In this document: positions 11,728 through 22,102 of the stretch, one piece after another | How positions within the stretch are numbered: the first letter of the stretch is position 1 | How the letters are laid out: each line of letters starts with the position of its first letter | Assembly (NCBI GenBank): GCA_032690845.1 | Contig: CM064421.1 | Span: 39,236,963 to 39,300,962 of the forward strand | Source of the DNA: Eleusine coracana subsp. coracana | Lineage: Eukaryota; Streptophyta; Magnoliopsida; Poales; Poaceae | Length of the DNA: 64,000 bases | Direction of reading: 5' to 3' | The notes under the pieces: generated by a model | Databases searched by the model: none | The model's input: only the letters and a program-made list of their open reading frames with translations | What the model was told of the DNA's origin: nothing | Made by a program: the position numbers and the translations under genes

Positions 11728-14392
11728 CTATTGAGCATCTAGCCACCATGGAAGAAATTTAGCACAACTGCGCATTCGACTTCTTCTTGGACCTTTGGTG
11801 TTGTGTATCTTACCCCATGCAACCGTCTTCTCTTTCTTCTTCTGAGCCTTTCTGGAAGGGCATGTGTCACCCAAACCAGTTTTTTTTTTCTTTTTCCTCA
11901 TCTCGACCACTTCAATTAGCTTAATGATGGGTTCTATGCTTTTCTCACTTAATTTTTTCTTGTTTGTGTCCAGCTCAGTTGACCGTTTGACTTCCTCAAT
12001 TATGCCTTGTTTCTTTACCATAACTTTTGGAGTAAAGTTGATGGCACATTTTTTAGGTTTGATCTTAGTCTTCAGTCTTGGTCTGCAACGAAGAATAAAC
12101 TTCCTACTCATTGCATATGCTTTCTTCCTGTGTGATGGATCTTGGAGAATGGATGGAGATAGAGGAGCAACTCCATTATGCTTGAAATTTCTCTAAGCTT
12201 CAATCAGTTCATGTCCAAACAATTGTTCTGCTTCAATTCTAATCACAGATGGAGAATGGGTACTGACCATATTCTCAGTATGTTGTATCGCATCAATTAC
12301 ATGGATCTGGAGTTTTGGGTTGTGACTGGACAAATTGATTGAGCCGCAATCCCTTTTTGAAACGATCACATGCTGCTGATCAGTGCTTGGTGAAGTCTGC
12401 GTCACATTGCAGTTAACTGGGGGTTTAGTTGTGCTCTGTTGCGTCTCATCTACAGTTAGGTGCATGGACAGGTTATCGACCAAAGGAATAACAATGGCAT
12501 CACAAGCTCTCATGTGGAGCCAACCAAGTTCACTCTCTACCTCATCAACTTGTTCATGGAAATGCAACTGCATCGTTTCATGGGGTATGATCTGAATTAC
12601 GTCAGAATTATTTGGGGTTACATCTGTAGCGTGCTTAAGAGGTAGCAACATAAGGTTGTCCATTGACTGATTTGTAGCATGAAAGGAAGAAAATCATAGC
12701 CCTTAGCATGAAAGGAAGAAAATCATAGCCCTTACATTGCCACAACTTATGCAATGCCCGTCGCTTGTCAGGTGCAGCATTGATTCTGGTTGAAGGTGGA
12801 GATGGGCTTCTATTTCTGACAATACTCCTTGATGACTCACAACTGTACCAGCTATTGTCATGGTATCTTTGTTGTGTTCGAGCTTTGCCCTTACCCTTAC
12901 CCCTTCTATCAAACCAGCTTTGCCTGTACAGGGATTCTCTTGTGCGCGACCTTCCTCTATCCCACTCTTCATCTTCATTCTTGCTTCTTGGTAGGCGACG
13001 GAGAACTCTTGCACGACAAGCCAATAGGGAATCAAACTCCCTAAGTCTGGACCGAGGGCTCCCAGAGAAGCCAACTGCTTGGTCTCTTGCTTCCGGGGCA
13101 TGTTCTCGAACGTGCCTTGCTGCAGCACCCCAAGTGCAGGGGAGAGATGCCTCAGATTTGCAGTCAAAGGACAACCTCGTATGCAACTCCCTCTCCATCA
13201 AAGCTTGAGCAGAGGAGTGCCGAGCAGCTGAAGCTTTGCGTTGACATCTTGATGAAATATGACCACTAGCACCACATGTCCAACATGTAGGAGGATCCCT
13301 GCACTGGGCCAAGCGGTGGTCTCGAGATAGGCAATTGAAGCACCTGCCCTTAGTTCTCTCTCGATAGTTTTGAGTAAACACCTGGTTAAATGGTGTTTTA
13401 GAACAACTCACTTTCTTCTCCTTTCTCCACCAGAACCTTTCCCTTACCAATTGCCATGGCAGATAAGGTATCTCGCTTTGTGCTTCATGCGTGTGCGACG
13501 ACGCCCGAGCAAGCTTTTCTTTTGTCTTCAAACATGATGGGTGAGAGACGCGACCCAGCTCTGACTTCGCCAAATCCACCAACACAGCAGGACGCGGAGC
13601 AACCATGGTCCAGAGGACAAAAGGAGCATAGTCCTGATGAAAGTATGCAACATCTGGGTTGTCGACGAATGATACCTTTCTCTGACGATTGACCGGTGAA
13701 GAGGAGGCCCAGGCTATTGGTCGTGCCGTCGCTGGCGCCCTTGGATGTGCCGAACCGGCCCGAACCACATTCGCGTAGGAAGGCGGAGTGAACTCCCTCG
13801 CAAGCAGCCAAAGCTGCCTTGTCTCCCTCACTTCGTCTTGAGCCTCTGCTTCATCTCCCCAATATCGATGGCCTTCTAGCTCACTGTTTGAGCGCACAAC
13901 AGAGGAATCCCATCGTCCACACGCCATATCAGCATGGAGCAGATTCGCCCCTGGGCCGACTCCCTTTCCATCTTCTTCTCGCAGTCGCAGCAATGGGAAC
14001 ACTCGAGATCTGTCCTTTGGGTGGGGGATCTCTTCCCTGGTTGAAAGCTTACTCTTGTAGAGGTTGCGGAGGTCAGGGTTGTGGGTGAACTTGAGTAGGA
14101 TTGATGGATTTCTGGAGGAATTTGATGATTGGAGATGGCCTCCTCGTGAATCATCAGGTGAGTCGCGTCTCACCCCATGTGACTTCCGATCTATCGTCCT
14201 CCGTAAGCTCCGCTCAGTTGCTGAGGTAGTAGAGTGAGGGAAAAATCGGTTCTGGCTTGGTGGGATGGCTGAGATCTGATTGTATGTGGTGGATTTTTGG
14301 TGATTTTTCGGTGAAGATTGAGATCTTGGTGGCTCGGTGAGGAAATCGCCTTCTGAGTCGCCTCTAGCAGGAGCCGACCGTTGAGGCTCCAT
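11728..14392 (-). pseudogene. Zinc-knuckle (CCHC) gag-like ORF of the retroelement, broken
   Basis: The main open stretch is 14392..12635 (585 codons). It starts MEPQRSAPARGDSEG, is Arg/Ser/Pro-rich, and carries two CCHC knuckles, CFNCLSRDHRLAQC and CWTCGASGHISSRC (C-x2-C-x4-H-x4-C), in the middle, followed by an RS-like basic region. Coding continues in other frames: 12663..12193 (MDNLMLLPLKHATDVTP...) and 12111..11728 (Lys-rich). The original was therefore one long ORF, now broken by frameshifts and a stop near 12190. A 29-bp tandem duplication (12674-12732) lies at the first break. Nucleic-acid binding is expected from the knuckles. Confidence 0.6.
12674..12732. repeat. 29-bp exact tandem duplication
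   Basis: A 29-bp unit beginning agcatgaaaggaagaaaatc occurs twice back to back. Because 29 is not a multiple of three, it shifts the zinc-knuckle ORF and contributes to its truncation. Confidence 0.9.
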
Positions 14393-14522
14393 TTACTCTT
14401 CACGGCCTCATCGTTGTGAGTTATGAACAGAACGATCAGCTATTGGAGCGGCTGCCCGGGGGGAACAGCCTTTCAAAGAACCAACATCTTCCGCCAAGTT
14501 CCCAAGTACGGTTTGCATCTTC

Positions 14523-16635
14523 TCAAGGACCGCGCGCCGCCAGCAGTTTCTCGATCTGTCTCGCCAGCGTCGTGGTCTGCTCGGGGAAATGCTGCAGGCC
14601 GCACTCGGCACAATCAAATAGCAGTAACGGCGAGCACGTCAACTTGACAGGAAGAGTTGATCAACTTACATCTTTGCCAGCCATCAGTAGCTTGTTGACG
14701 ACGCAGCAACCGTGGCGATCCTGCACCAGCTCGGCGAGGCGGTCATCGCTCAGGCCCGTGAAGACGGCGATCATGCGCTGCAACAGTGCGGGGCCCATCC
14801 AGACGAAGCACTCCAGCACTGCGTGATGTTCGTTATGGTGCATGGATAGGCTCATGATGTCTTCCAAGACGCGTTCCACGAAGCGCTCCTTGAAATGTTT
14901 GCTGCCGCACGGGACGAGTCGCTTCAAGAACTGGAACCTGCGGCACGACCTTTGGTTAGCTTCACTTTTAATTTGACATTACACTCTATCTTCAGAACGC
15001 TAAAAATCTGTATAACAAGAATAATGACAGACGACACGGGTTTTAACTACATGCTCCCACTACGCACCAGAAGTCAGACTTTGCGATTAGGCTGGTACGG
15101 CTCAAAGTCATCTCCTCAAGCTCTTCAAGGTCACCATTTCTCGCTATCTGGAAGCATTCCTCAAGGCACTTCAACCCGGACACGGACAAGCACAAGTCAT
15201 CAAAGGTCGAAATGGCGAACTGAACAACAGTCTAGCAGTAATACGGGAATTCGTCAGAAATGCTCAGTTAATTCATTCATATGTCTCCCTTCCCTATAGT
15301 TGCCAAGATGCAGTCAGTGCAACATATCATGCTGTACTCGTAAGGCATTGTGGTGAAGAAATGGTAAAGCCACGACGCGCCACTGCTTTGTTCCATCAGG
15401 CGTTCACGCAGGAGGCAGTCGATGAGCGGCGAACACAGTTTGGGGTATGGCGCCATGACCCTGATGAGCTCCTTCAGAGCTATGTCCCTGCGCCGTGTAA
15501 GCAACAGCAAGGTAAATACTCAGCACAAACTATCCATTTTCAATTTTAGTAACTGCAGAGTACAGACTCAATCACAGCATGCAGATGATCTGTTGGTTTC
15601 AACACCACAATATGTTTGAATCTATGCAGCGCACATTTGTATTGCGATATCACTTGTTAGGATTGGAATTGCAACGTAAGTGAACATGAGAACCGCTGCT
15701 GAAATACTAGTGATCAAGCAAACAGCAGGAAAAGAGAAAAGGGGAATCAAGATTTTTTTTTTTCACAGAATGCACGGAGTTTTTTTTTTTAACTCGAAAA
15801 CAGAATCCATAGAGGAATCGATGGGCGATCAGCGAACATACCCGTGGCTCTGCTCCTTGACCATCATCACAAGGCCGTTGCCATTAGACACAGCCGCGGC
15901 CTCAGCGATGCCCTTGAGCTCGTCAAGCCGCCCCTCGCAGGCGCGCAGCAGTGCGAGGAACACGACGTGCCCTTTCGCGCTCGCCATGACTCTGTGCACA
16001 TTGTGCTTGACCCAAGCGAGCACCATCAGGCGCGCCGCCTCGGAGCCCTCCTCGAGCTGGCGAATCAGGTCCGCCATCTTCTCCTCCAGCGTCGGCTGTC
16101 TGTGGCTGGCGTCAGGGAGGGCGATGTCGCTGGAGCTAGGCGTCGACGACGACGACACCACCGTGCGGCGGGCCGGAGTAGTGGGGCGGTAGGGCTTGGC
16201 GTCGGCGCACAGCGTCGTGGACGACTGCACCACCGAGGGGCGGTATTCGCTTCCGCTCAGTTCGCTCGACTTGGGCACCACCAACTGGGCGGCCGGCACG
16301 GCGGGGGCGTCGAAGCGCGGGCCGAGGACGCCCAAGTGCGAGGCGTAGACGCTGCTAGGGAAGCAGGAGCCGGCGGCTGAGACGTACCCGGCGCCCTGGG
16401 AGTGGGAGCCCTCGTCCTCGCGGTATCCCTGCAGTGGCGGCTGAGGCCAGTACTGCCGCGCCCCCTGAAGAGGCCGCGCGTGCCCCCTCGGCGTGGGCTG
16501 CAGCAGGCCCGGCAGCATCAGCGAGGCCGGTGCCGGAAACGGCGGCAGCGGTCGCGTCGGGGTGGTGGTGAAGAGCCCCATCGCTTGGAGGGCGGCGTCG
16601 AGGTCGTCGGCCGCGCCCTGCTTGGTCGGCTCCAT
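14523..16635 (-). CDS. Pumilio/PUF RNA-binding protein PUF-3 (mutated donor, short C-terminus)
   Basis: Exons on the minus strand: 16635..15842, 15487..15328, 15231..15068, 14937..14670 and 14591..14523, which join in frame to 484 aa starting MEPTKQGAADDLDAAL. Exons 2 and 3 have exactly the lengths of PUF-1 exons 2 and 3 (160 and 164 bp). The donor after exon 2 reads atatgt where the paralogues have gtatgt or gtacac, so normal splicing of intron 2 is doubtful; if retained, a stop follows 16 codons on. The last exon ends at ARGP-stop, about 21 codons shorter than in PUF-1 and PUF-4, and the retroelement lies just downstream. Base-contact positions of the last repeats have drifted (FQFLK, HHAVLE, CCVVN), so RNA binding is doubtful. 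It may be a decaying gene. Confidence 0.75.
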
Positions 16636-16734
16636 GGCGGTGGAGGAGCCGAGCTTGATCGCACCCTGGAATTGGTTGGGGATTTTGAAATGAGGGGGGC
16701 GAGCGGTGGGTGTCGTGCGGGGCCGGGGCGGCAC

Positions 16735-16745
16735 GCTTATATAGA
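16735..16745 (-). promoter_or_regulatory. TATA box of PUF-3
   Basis: On the minus strand ctatataagcgtgcc lies about 100 bp before the ATG at 16635 and matches the ATATAAGCG core of the PUF-4 promoter. Confidence 0.65.
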
Positions 16746-16849
16746 TGACAGGAGCCCACCCGGCTCGACACCACCGGGCTGCGTGTGCTGATGCGGCTGT
16801 GCATCCTCTTCGCCCTTCCCTCTCCCAATCTCTGAAGCGGTGCCCGCTA

Positions 16850-17240
16850 AACCTGCGTACTTGCCAAACGCGGAAACGTCTGACTCCGTGTTGCTAGCAA
16901 TCACCAGTGTCAGGTGCTTGGCCCATTGTTTCCGCTTCTCAGCCATTGCAATTGTTGCTACGAAGTAGCCTGCACCTGACAATAGCCATATTCAACAGCG
17001 CCAACGACCTGTCGGCATTTCGTCGAACACCTTCCGCGCGACATCCAAAAGGGTACGGCGAGTATAGAGCAGCCCGGCCAGGATGATACTCGCGCCAGCG
17101 TCGGTATCAGTGTGCCGCAATGTAGGGAGGCGGTAAGAGAGCGGAGATCGCCGGGAGGAAGGACACCGCGCGGTGGAGACTGGAGAGAGAAGGGTACTCT
17201 CGTGTACCGCCGCTTCCTTTAGAAGGAAACGGCCACACAT
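16850..17240 (-). pseudogene. PPR-protein relic upstream of PUF-3
   Basis: Minus strand: a leader, then DTDAGASIILAGLLYTRR, TLLDVARKVFDEMPTG (PPR signature ARKVFDEMP), then after a frame break a stretch with MAEKRKQWAKHLTL. It parallels the + strand relic at 7400-7795, which shares the nucleotides ggtgttcgacgaaatgcc. Too short and broken to be functional. Confidence 0.55.
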
Positions 17241-17303
17241 GTGGTAACAGTAACCGTCCGTTTCTGATCTTAAGGCACGAAATTATTGACCGAGCCTTTC
17301 AAA

Positions 17304-17305
<2 letters not shown>

Positions 17306-17346
<41 letters not shown>
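17306..17346. repeat. (AT)n microsatellite
   Basis: About 20 AT units in a row in the spacer between divergent PUF-3 and PUF-4. Confidence 0.95.
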
Positions 17347-17353
<7 letters not shown>

Positions 17354-17849
17354 TGGGGACTAGGTTTGGCAAACCGCAAACGATTGGGCTCAAATTTTTC
17401 TTTTTGGAGAACGATTGGGCTCAAATTTTGGTAAGTCAGTTGTTTGTGTTGTTTGGAACCTCGTATCTTCCCTGATGCCCGAAAACTGAACTGTTTCCCA
17501 TGGGAAATCATGTGAAAGTTTGGTTCCAAGGGGACCTAAATATAACATAAAAAAAATGTTATAAAAGCTCAAAATAGTGAAAGCCCCTTGTATTAGCTAG
17601 CTCGAATAACACAGACAGAATGCGGTATTAATCCCGAAGCGACCAAAGCGAGGCTTGCAGCAGGGGCTACACAGAAACATGTCTGCTGCGGCAGTGCAGA
17701 GAGAGATTGATTTGGCGGATAGATGATCTCGTAGTGGTGCAGGTCACCTCTGAATCGACGGTGATCAATTCCGACCCGTCCGTCTCAACGCGACGGTTTC
17801 GAGTCGGACTCTGTGCGTCGCACGACACGAGTCTCCTCCAGATCCGGTC

Positions 17850-17858
17850 GATATAAGC
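17850..17858 (+). promoter_or_regulatory. TATA box of PUF-4
   Basis: The sequence cgatataagcgcgcc lies about 100 bp before the ATG at 17955. Confidence 0.6.
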
Positions 17859-17954
17859 GCGCCCGCACCGGCACAGACGCATCTCACAATATCTGGTTCC
17901 CCGACGCGAACGAGCGCATAATCCAGCGTGTCCCGAACAATACTCGACGGCGCC

Positions 17955-20005
17955 ATGGTGGACACTAGCAAGCGGAGCGACGCCGCCGGCGCCAAGGCCA
18001 TGAAGGCCGCCGCCGACCTCGAAGACTCATCCTCCTCCTCGGCGAGGAACCAACAGCCGGTTCCGATCTCGCAGCGGCGGTCCCAGCCAGCAGAGCCACT
18101 GCAGGTGCCCGTTCCACCTTCCGCGAGGCCCGACGCGATGCAACAGTTTGAGATGGTGAGGCAGCACTGGCCCCAGCAGGCGTCGATCCTCCTAGGCTCC
18201 TCACGCAGCAGCCCTGGCAGCAGCTTCCTCGCGTCGTCGTCGTCGTCGCACTTCGGCGCGTACAGTCCGCGCCTGAACCCGCTCGCCGCGCAGTTCCCGT
18301 CCGTGTCGTCGATCATGTCCCACCCCTTGGTTCCGCCATCCGTGCCGAGCTCCAGCACTAACCACTACTACCAGCCTGCCACCATGACCAGCGCATCCCC
18401 CGCGTGGGATCATCGTCATCACAACAACTTGATCGGGCTGAACCCGTTCGCCTCCGCGCCGCCATCATCCGCAATAATGCCATCGGCGGGCCTCAATATG
18501 ATGAACCCGTACGCCCGCGCCTCCGCAGCATCAACCTCGTCTGTTGCGCAGAACAACAATGCCGGCGGCATCGTGGACCAGTACCTGAGCCAGCTGTACG
18601 CAAACAACAACAACAATAACCAGGTGGTGCCGTGGCCGGGCATGATGCCAGCGGTGCCCCGCGTCCCGACGCTGGCGGAGCCGCGGGCGCGGCTGCTCCG
18701 CGGGCCCATGGACCCGGCCCTCGTGGCGTCCCCGGAGACGGCGGCCCACGTGGTGCGCCTGCTCCAGGAGGGCGGCCAGGAGGTGCGCCGCAGCTTGCTC
18801 GGCGGGGTCGCGCGCGCCGTGCACGGCGTCATGCAGTGCAGGGAGGCCCGCGACGTGTTCCGCGCGCTCATCGCCGCCTGCTCTCCGCGGGTCGACGAGC
18901 TCCGCGACGTCGTCGCCGCCGTGATCCGGGGCAATGGCGTGCTGCTGCACATCCTCAAGCACGACCACGGGTACGTGTCTACCCATTATTGACTTGTCTC
19001 TTCTCAAGCCTTTTATTTTAAATCATTAGATCTAGGACTCTTGCCTGTACTGGCGTGCAGGGCGGCAGCTCTCAAGGTCTTAATCATGGCGGTGGGGCAG
19101 CACCCCCAACTCAGCACGCCGCTGGTCAAGTGGCTCCTCGAGGAACGCCTCCCGGAGCACTGCAAGTGCGGGGAGATGGTTAACCACTGCTTCGCCAGGA
19201 TGCCATACGAGGCTTGCGCGGTACACCAACAATCGACACTCTGCGCCCACACACGGCGCACTAGCTATAGCTAGCTAATTGATCTCGGTTCGCCTCTAAT
19301 AACCAAACTCTATCGAATTTCTGTTTTGGCAGGTTATGATCCATTTCGCCATCTACAACATCAACACCATGCTCTCGTCGGCGTCCGGGTCGATATACCT
19401 GGCGGAGTGCTTCGCGAACGCGAGGGACGACGAGCTCCGGGTGCTCGAGGGCATGCTCTTGGACAACACCAGCAGGATCGCCACGGGCCAGTACAGCAAC
19501 TACTTCATGCAGCGCGCCCTCGAGTGCGGCAGCCAGGTTCTCAAGGAGCGCATCGCCGAGCGCGTCGCGGCGGACGTGGCCAACCTGTCGGTGGACAAGT
19601 TCGGGAGCTACGTCGTGGAGGCCTGCTTCCTCCTCACCTGCTCGCCCGCGCCGATGCGCCGCGTCCTCGCCGCGTTCCTGCACCTGCCCGCCGGCCAGCT
19701 CGCCGACCTCGTGCGGGGCGGCTACTCCAACTACGTCGTACACAAGCTGCTCGCGGCCGGCAAGAAGGTAATTTATAGCACTACTAGTAGCCTTCGTTGA
19801 TCCGCCGCCGGCGTGTGTCACGATTGTGTGTCTTTTGCAAATAATAAACTGCATCTGTTTGGCCATCACGCAGAACTTCCCTGAGGAGACGACGGCGCTG
19901 GCGCGGCGGATCGAGAAGCTGCCGGCGGCAATCCAGCGCGAGATGTACGCGCAGCGGGTCATGCGGGTCGTCAAGAAGCTCTTCCCCAGGAAGACGCATC
20001 ACTAG
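17955..20005 (+). CDS. Pumilio/PUF RNA-binding protein PUF-4 (best preserved copy)
   Basis: Exons 17955..18970, 19061..19220, 19333..19767 and 19874..20005 give 580 aa with all GT-AG junctions in phase. Exons 3 and 4 of the paralogues are fused here, one intron fewer. The first ~220 residues are a Ser/Ala/Asn/Gln-rich low-complexity leader, and the PUF repeats occupy the C-terminal half. Base-contact triplets are NYxxQ (about 448-452), SYxxE (about 484-488) and NYxxH (about 525-529), so a UG-containing target is expected, with His replacing Gln in the last repeat. The C-terminus is the conserved FPEETTALARRIEKLP...VVKKLFP cap. The likely role is cytoplasmic mRNA 3'UTR binding and repression or decay. 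No damage is visible. Confidence 0.9.
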
Positions 20006-20447
20006 CTAGCTCATCTGTGTGTTATTGTATCTGTTTGTCATGTAGGCTAAGGCTTAAGAGAACGCGCCGCTCCGTATGTGTGTCATGTGTGGTTGTTCAG
20101 CTTGTGTGTTTGTTAATTTTAGGGGAGGCCAGCTGTTTTAGTTTTAGTAGCATATGTGTGTCTACGGGGTTACTGTTTTGTATGCATGTTTTGTTGCTTC
20201 TGAGATCATCATGCATGGTTACAAAATTGATGTCGGTCACAGAAAATTTCTATGTTTTTCGAGCAGATTGATATTCAACGTTTTTTTTTCTTGTCTTTGA
20301 TAACGTGCATTTATTACTAAGTGGATATTGATAGATGTGAATATAGAGGATAGATACATCATTCATTTATGATGATGATATCAAGGGTTTCCTGTAAAAT
20401 CAGATTTTTACACCTACCAAATCCCACAATCTACCCACCCAACCCTC

Positions 20448-20457
20448 GCTATATAAG
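20448..20457 (+). promoter_or_regulatory. TATA box of mini-PUF (PUF-5)
   Basis: The sequence gctatataaggaa lies about 50 bp before the ATG at 20504. It supports PUF-5 as an independent transcription unit, not a fallen exon of PUF-4. Confidence 0.65.
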
Positions 20458-20503
20458 GAACGCCTGCTCTCCCCCTTCAGTCGTTTCAATCACACAACGA
20501 AAA

Positions 20504-21168
20504 ATGCATACCAACAATCACTCCGCTCATTCCTCCCCGCTCGGCGGCTCCGCCTCCAACAACGCATCGCGGCTCGGCAGCTCCTCTTCTTCAAGAGCGA
20601 GCAGCTCGAGCCAGGCGGCGGGCGATCTCGACGCCGATGGCGCAGCCCTGCGTGGTATGATCCGGCGCATCAAGGAACACGGCGTCGATCAGGAGATCCT
20701 CCGCGACGTCATGCGCAACCTCGTGCCCCTGTCCATGCATTGGCTCGGCAGCTACGCCGTCAAGGCCTGCGTCCTCAAGTGCCCGACGCCGCTGGACCGC
20801 GAGCTCGTGGAGGCCACGTTCGCCGCGCTGCGCGACCACGAGCTCGCCGAGCTGGTGCAGGACGAGTACGGCAGCTGCGTGATCCAGAGGTTCCTGCAAA
20901 CCGCCGCCAAAGACGTAATTGAGCGCAATGCATTTTGGTGTTTGTTCGATCACGAGTCTCACTTGTTTGCCGATAGATGCATGGTTTTTGGAGTTTTGAT
21001 TTTGGCGTCTCTCCCTCCTCGGTGTCGGTGCAGGATTTCCTGGGGCAGGAGCAGCCGCGCGAGCTGGCGCAACGGATCGAGCAGTTGCCGGAGGCGGTTT
21101 TGGAACAGACACACGCCAAGAAGACTGTCAAGGCTATCAGGAGGATGTTCACTCGCCGGGAAGATTAA
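20504..21168 (+). CDS. Mini-PUF protein PUF-5 (only the last two PUF repeats)
   Basis: Two exons, 20504..20914 and 21034..21168, encode 181 aa; the intron begins gtaatt and ends gtgcag. A Ser/Asn-rich leader of about 45 residues is followed by the tail of one repeat, two full repeats (LGSYAVKAC and YGSCVIQRF) and the PUF C-terminal cap (FLGQEQPRELAQRIEQLPEAV...). It equals exons 4-5 of the other PUF genes fused to a new leader, with its own TATA box and an intron at the conserved position. Full PUF domains have eight repeats, so two repeats would bind RNA weakly if at all. It may act as a decoy or partner of the larger PUFs, which is speculation. Both exons are open and clean, which argues against simple decay. 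Confidence 0.8.
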
Positions 21169-22102
21169 GCGGCGGCGGACGTCTTCGGATCCTTAATTTT
21201 TCTATAATGTAGGTTTCAGATGCGGTTGATGGTTGCTTGTATTTCTGGTCGAGAACTGTCTTCGGTTGTAGTTCCGATCAAGAGGATCTGGAACTGTATT
21301 CGGTTGCAGTTCAAAAAATGAAATCAGCAATAAACATCGTGTTTCGTAGTTGCAATACAAACAATCAAATTTTGATAGTTTATTTCTTGTATTAGTACCC
21401 TCGTTGTACTTTCTTTAGCATTTGGCATAATAAAGCAATTTAAAGTTAACACAGTACTCCAATCCCTCCGTAGTGCTGAAGAACTAAAGTTATTGTCCAC
21501 TTATCCTAACAAAAACAATTAACGAAACAACAATTTTAAAACATAGTACTTAAATAGAGTAGCAATGTATAAGTATTCATGGCGAAACTTAAAGCGGCTA
21601 AGAACAAATTAACTAACGCTCCGCCTAATAAACCATACAGAGTAAAAATCGCTTTCAAGCCAGACCGCAACTAGACAACTCATGTGAATTGAGAAACACA
21701 ATGCCATTTCTGTTCTGCGCCGAAAATGCGTTGCTCGCAGTGTCTGCAAAAAGAACCAGCAATAAACGTTTCATCTCGATAAGGATAACACAAATAACTT
21801 CAAACCCAATCATGGGAAAATAAAAAACGAGAGCATCTTTTCCCATATGGTCACAATGCCACTTCCTAGCTAATGCATGGGCTATACGTAGGGAAAATGT
21901 CCCTAGAAGGTTCAATTCCATTTCTTTTGCACCAAAAAGAATATTCGTTATCTACAATGAATACTTAGCATTTACAAAGGGACCTGTTTCAGACCCAAAC
22001 TTTCCTTTGGCGTTTCCTTTTTTTTCTCTAGCATTTCCTTTGCACCAGGTCCAAGCTTCAAACCGGAGTGATCAAGGTCACCGGTTTCAGGTAGGGTCCT
22101 CT
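21169..22102. other. Spacer between PUF-5 and the FRIGIDA-like gene
   Basis: Convergent 3' flanks. The first about 180 bp are probably the PUF-5 3'UTR (aataaa-like signals near 21315-21335); the rest is AT-rich with no gene recognised. Confidence 0.5.

Larger units (their letters stand above)
11323..14408 (-). mobile_element. Poly-A retroelement (gag-like zinc-knuckle ORF), 16-bp target duplication
   Basis: The 16-bp sequence catcgttgtgagttat occurs at 11307-11322 and 14409-14424 and flanks this block exactly. The left edge begins with a T8 run, i.e. a poly-A tail on the minus strand. Target duplication plus poly-A indicates LINE-type target-primed insertion. The minus-strand ORF starts 16 bp from the 5' edge. 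No endonuclease or reverse transcriptase is present, so it was mobilised in trans: either a gag-only non-autonomous LINE or a retrocopy of a zinc-knuckle gene. It landed about 115 bp beyond the PUF-3 stop codon. Confidence 0.8.

Noticed and set aside
13456..14088. Plus-strand ORFs inside the retroelement
   Set aside because: They are shadows of the zinc-knuckle ORF, with no recognisable domain.
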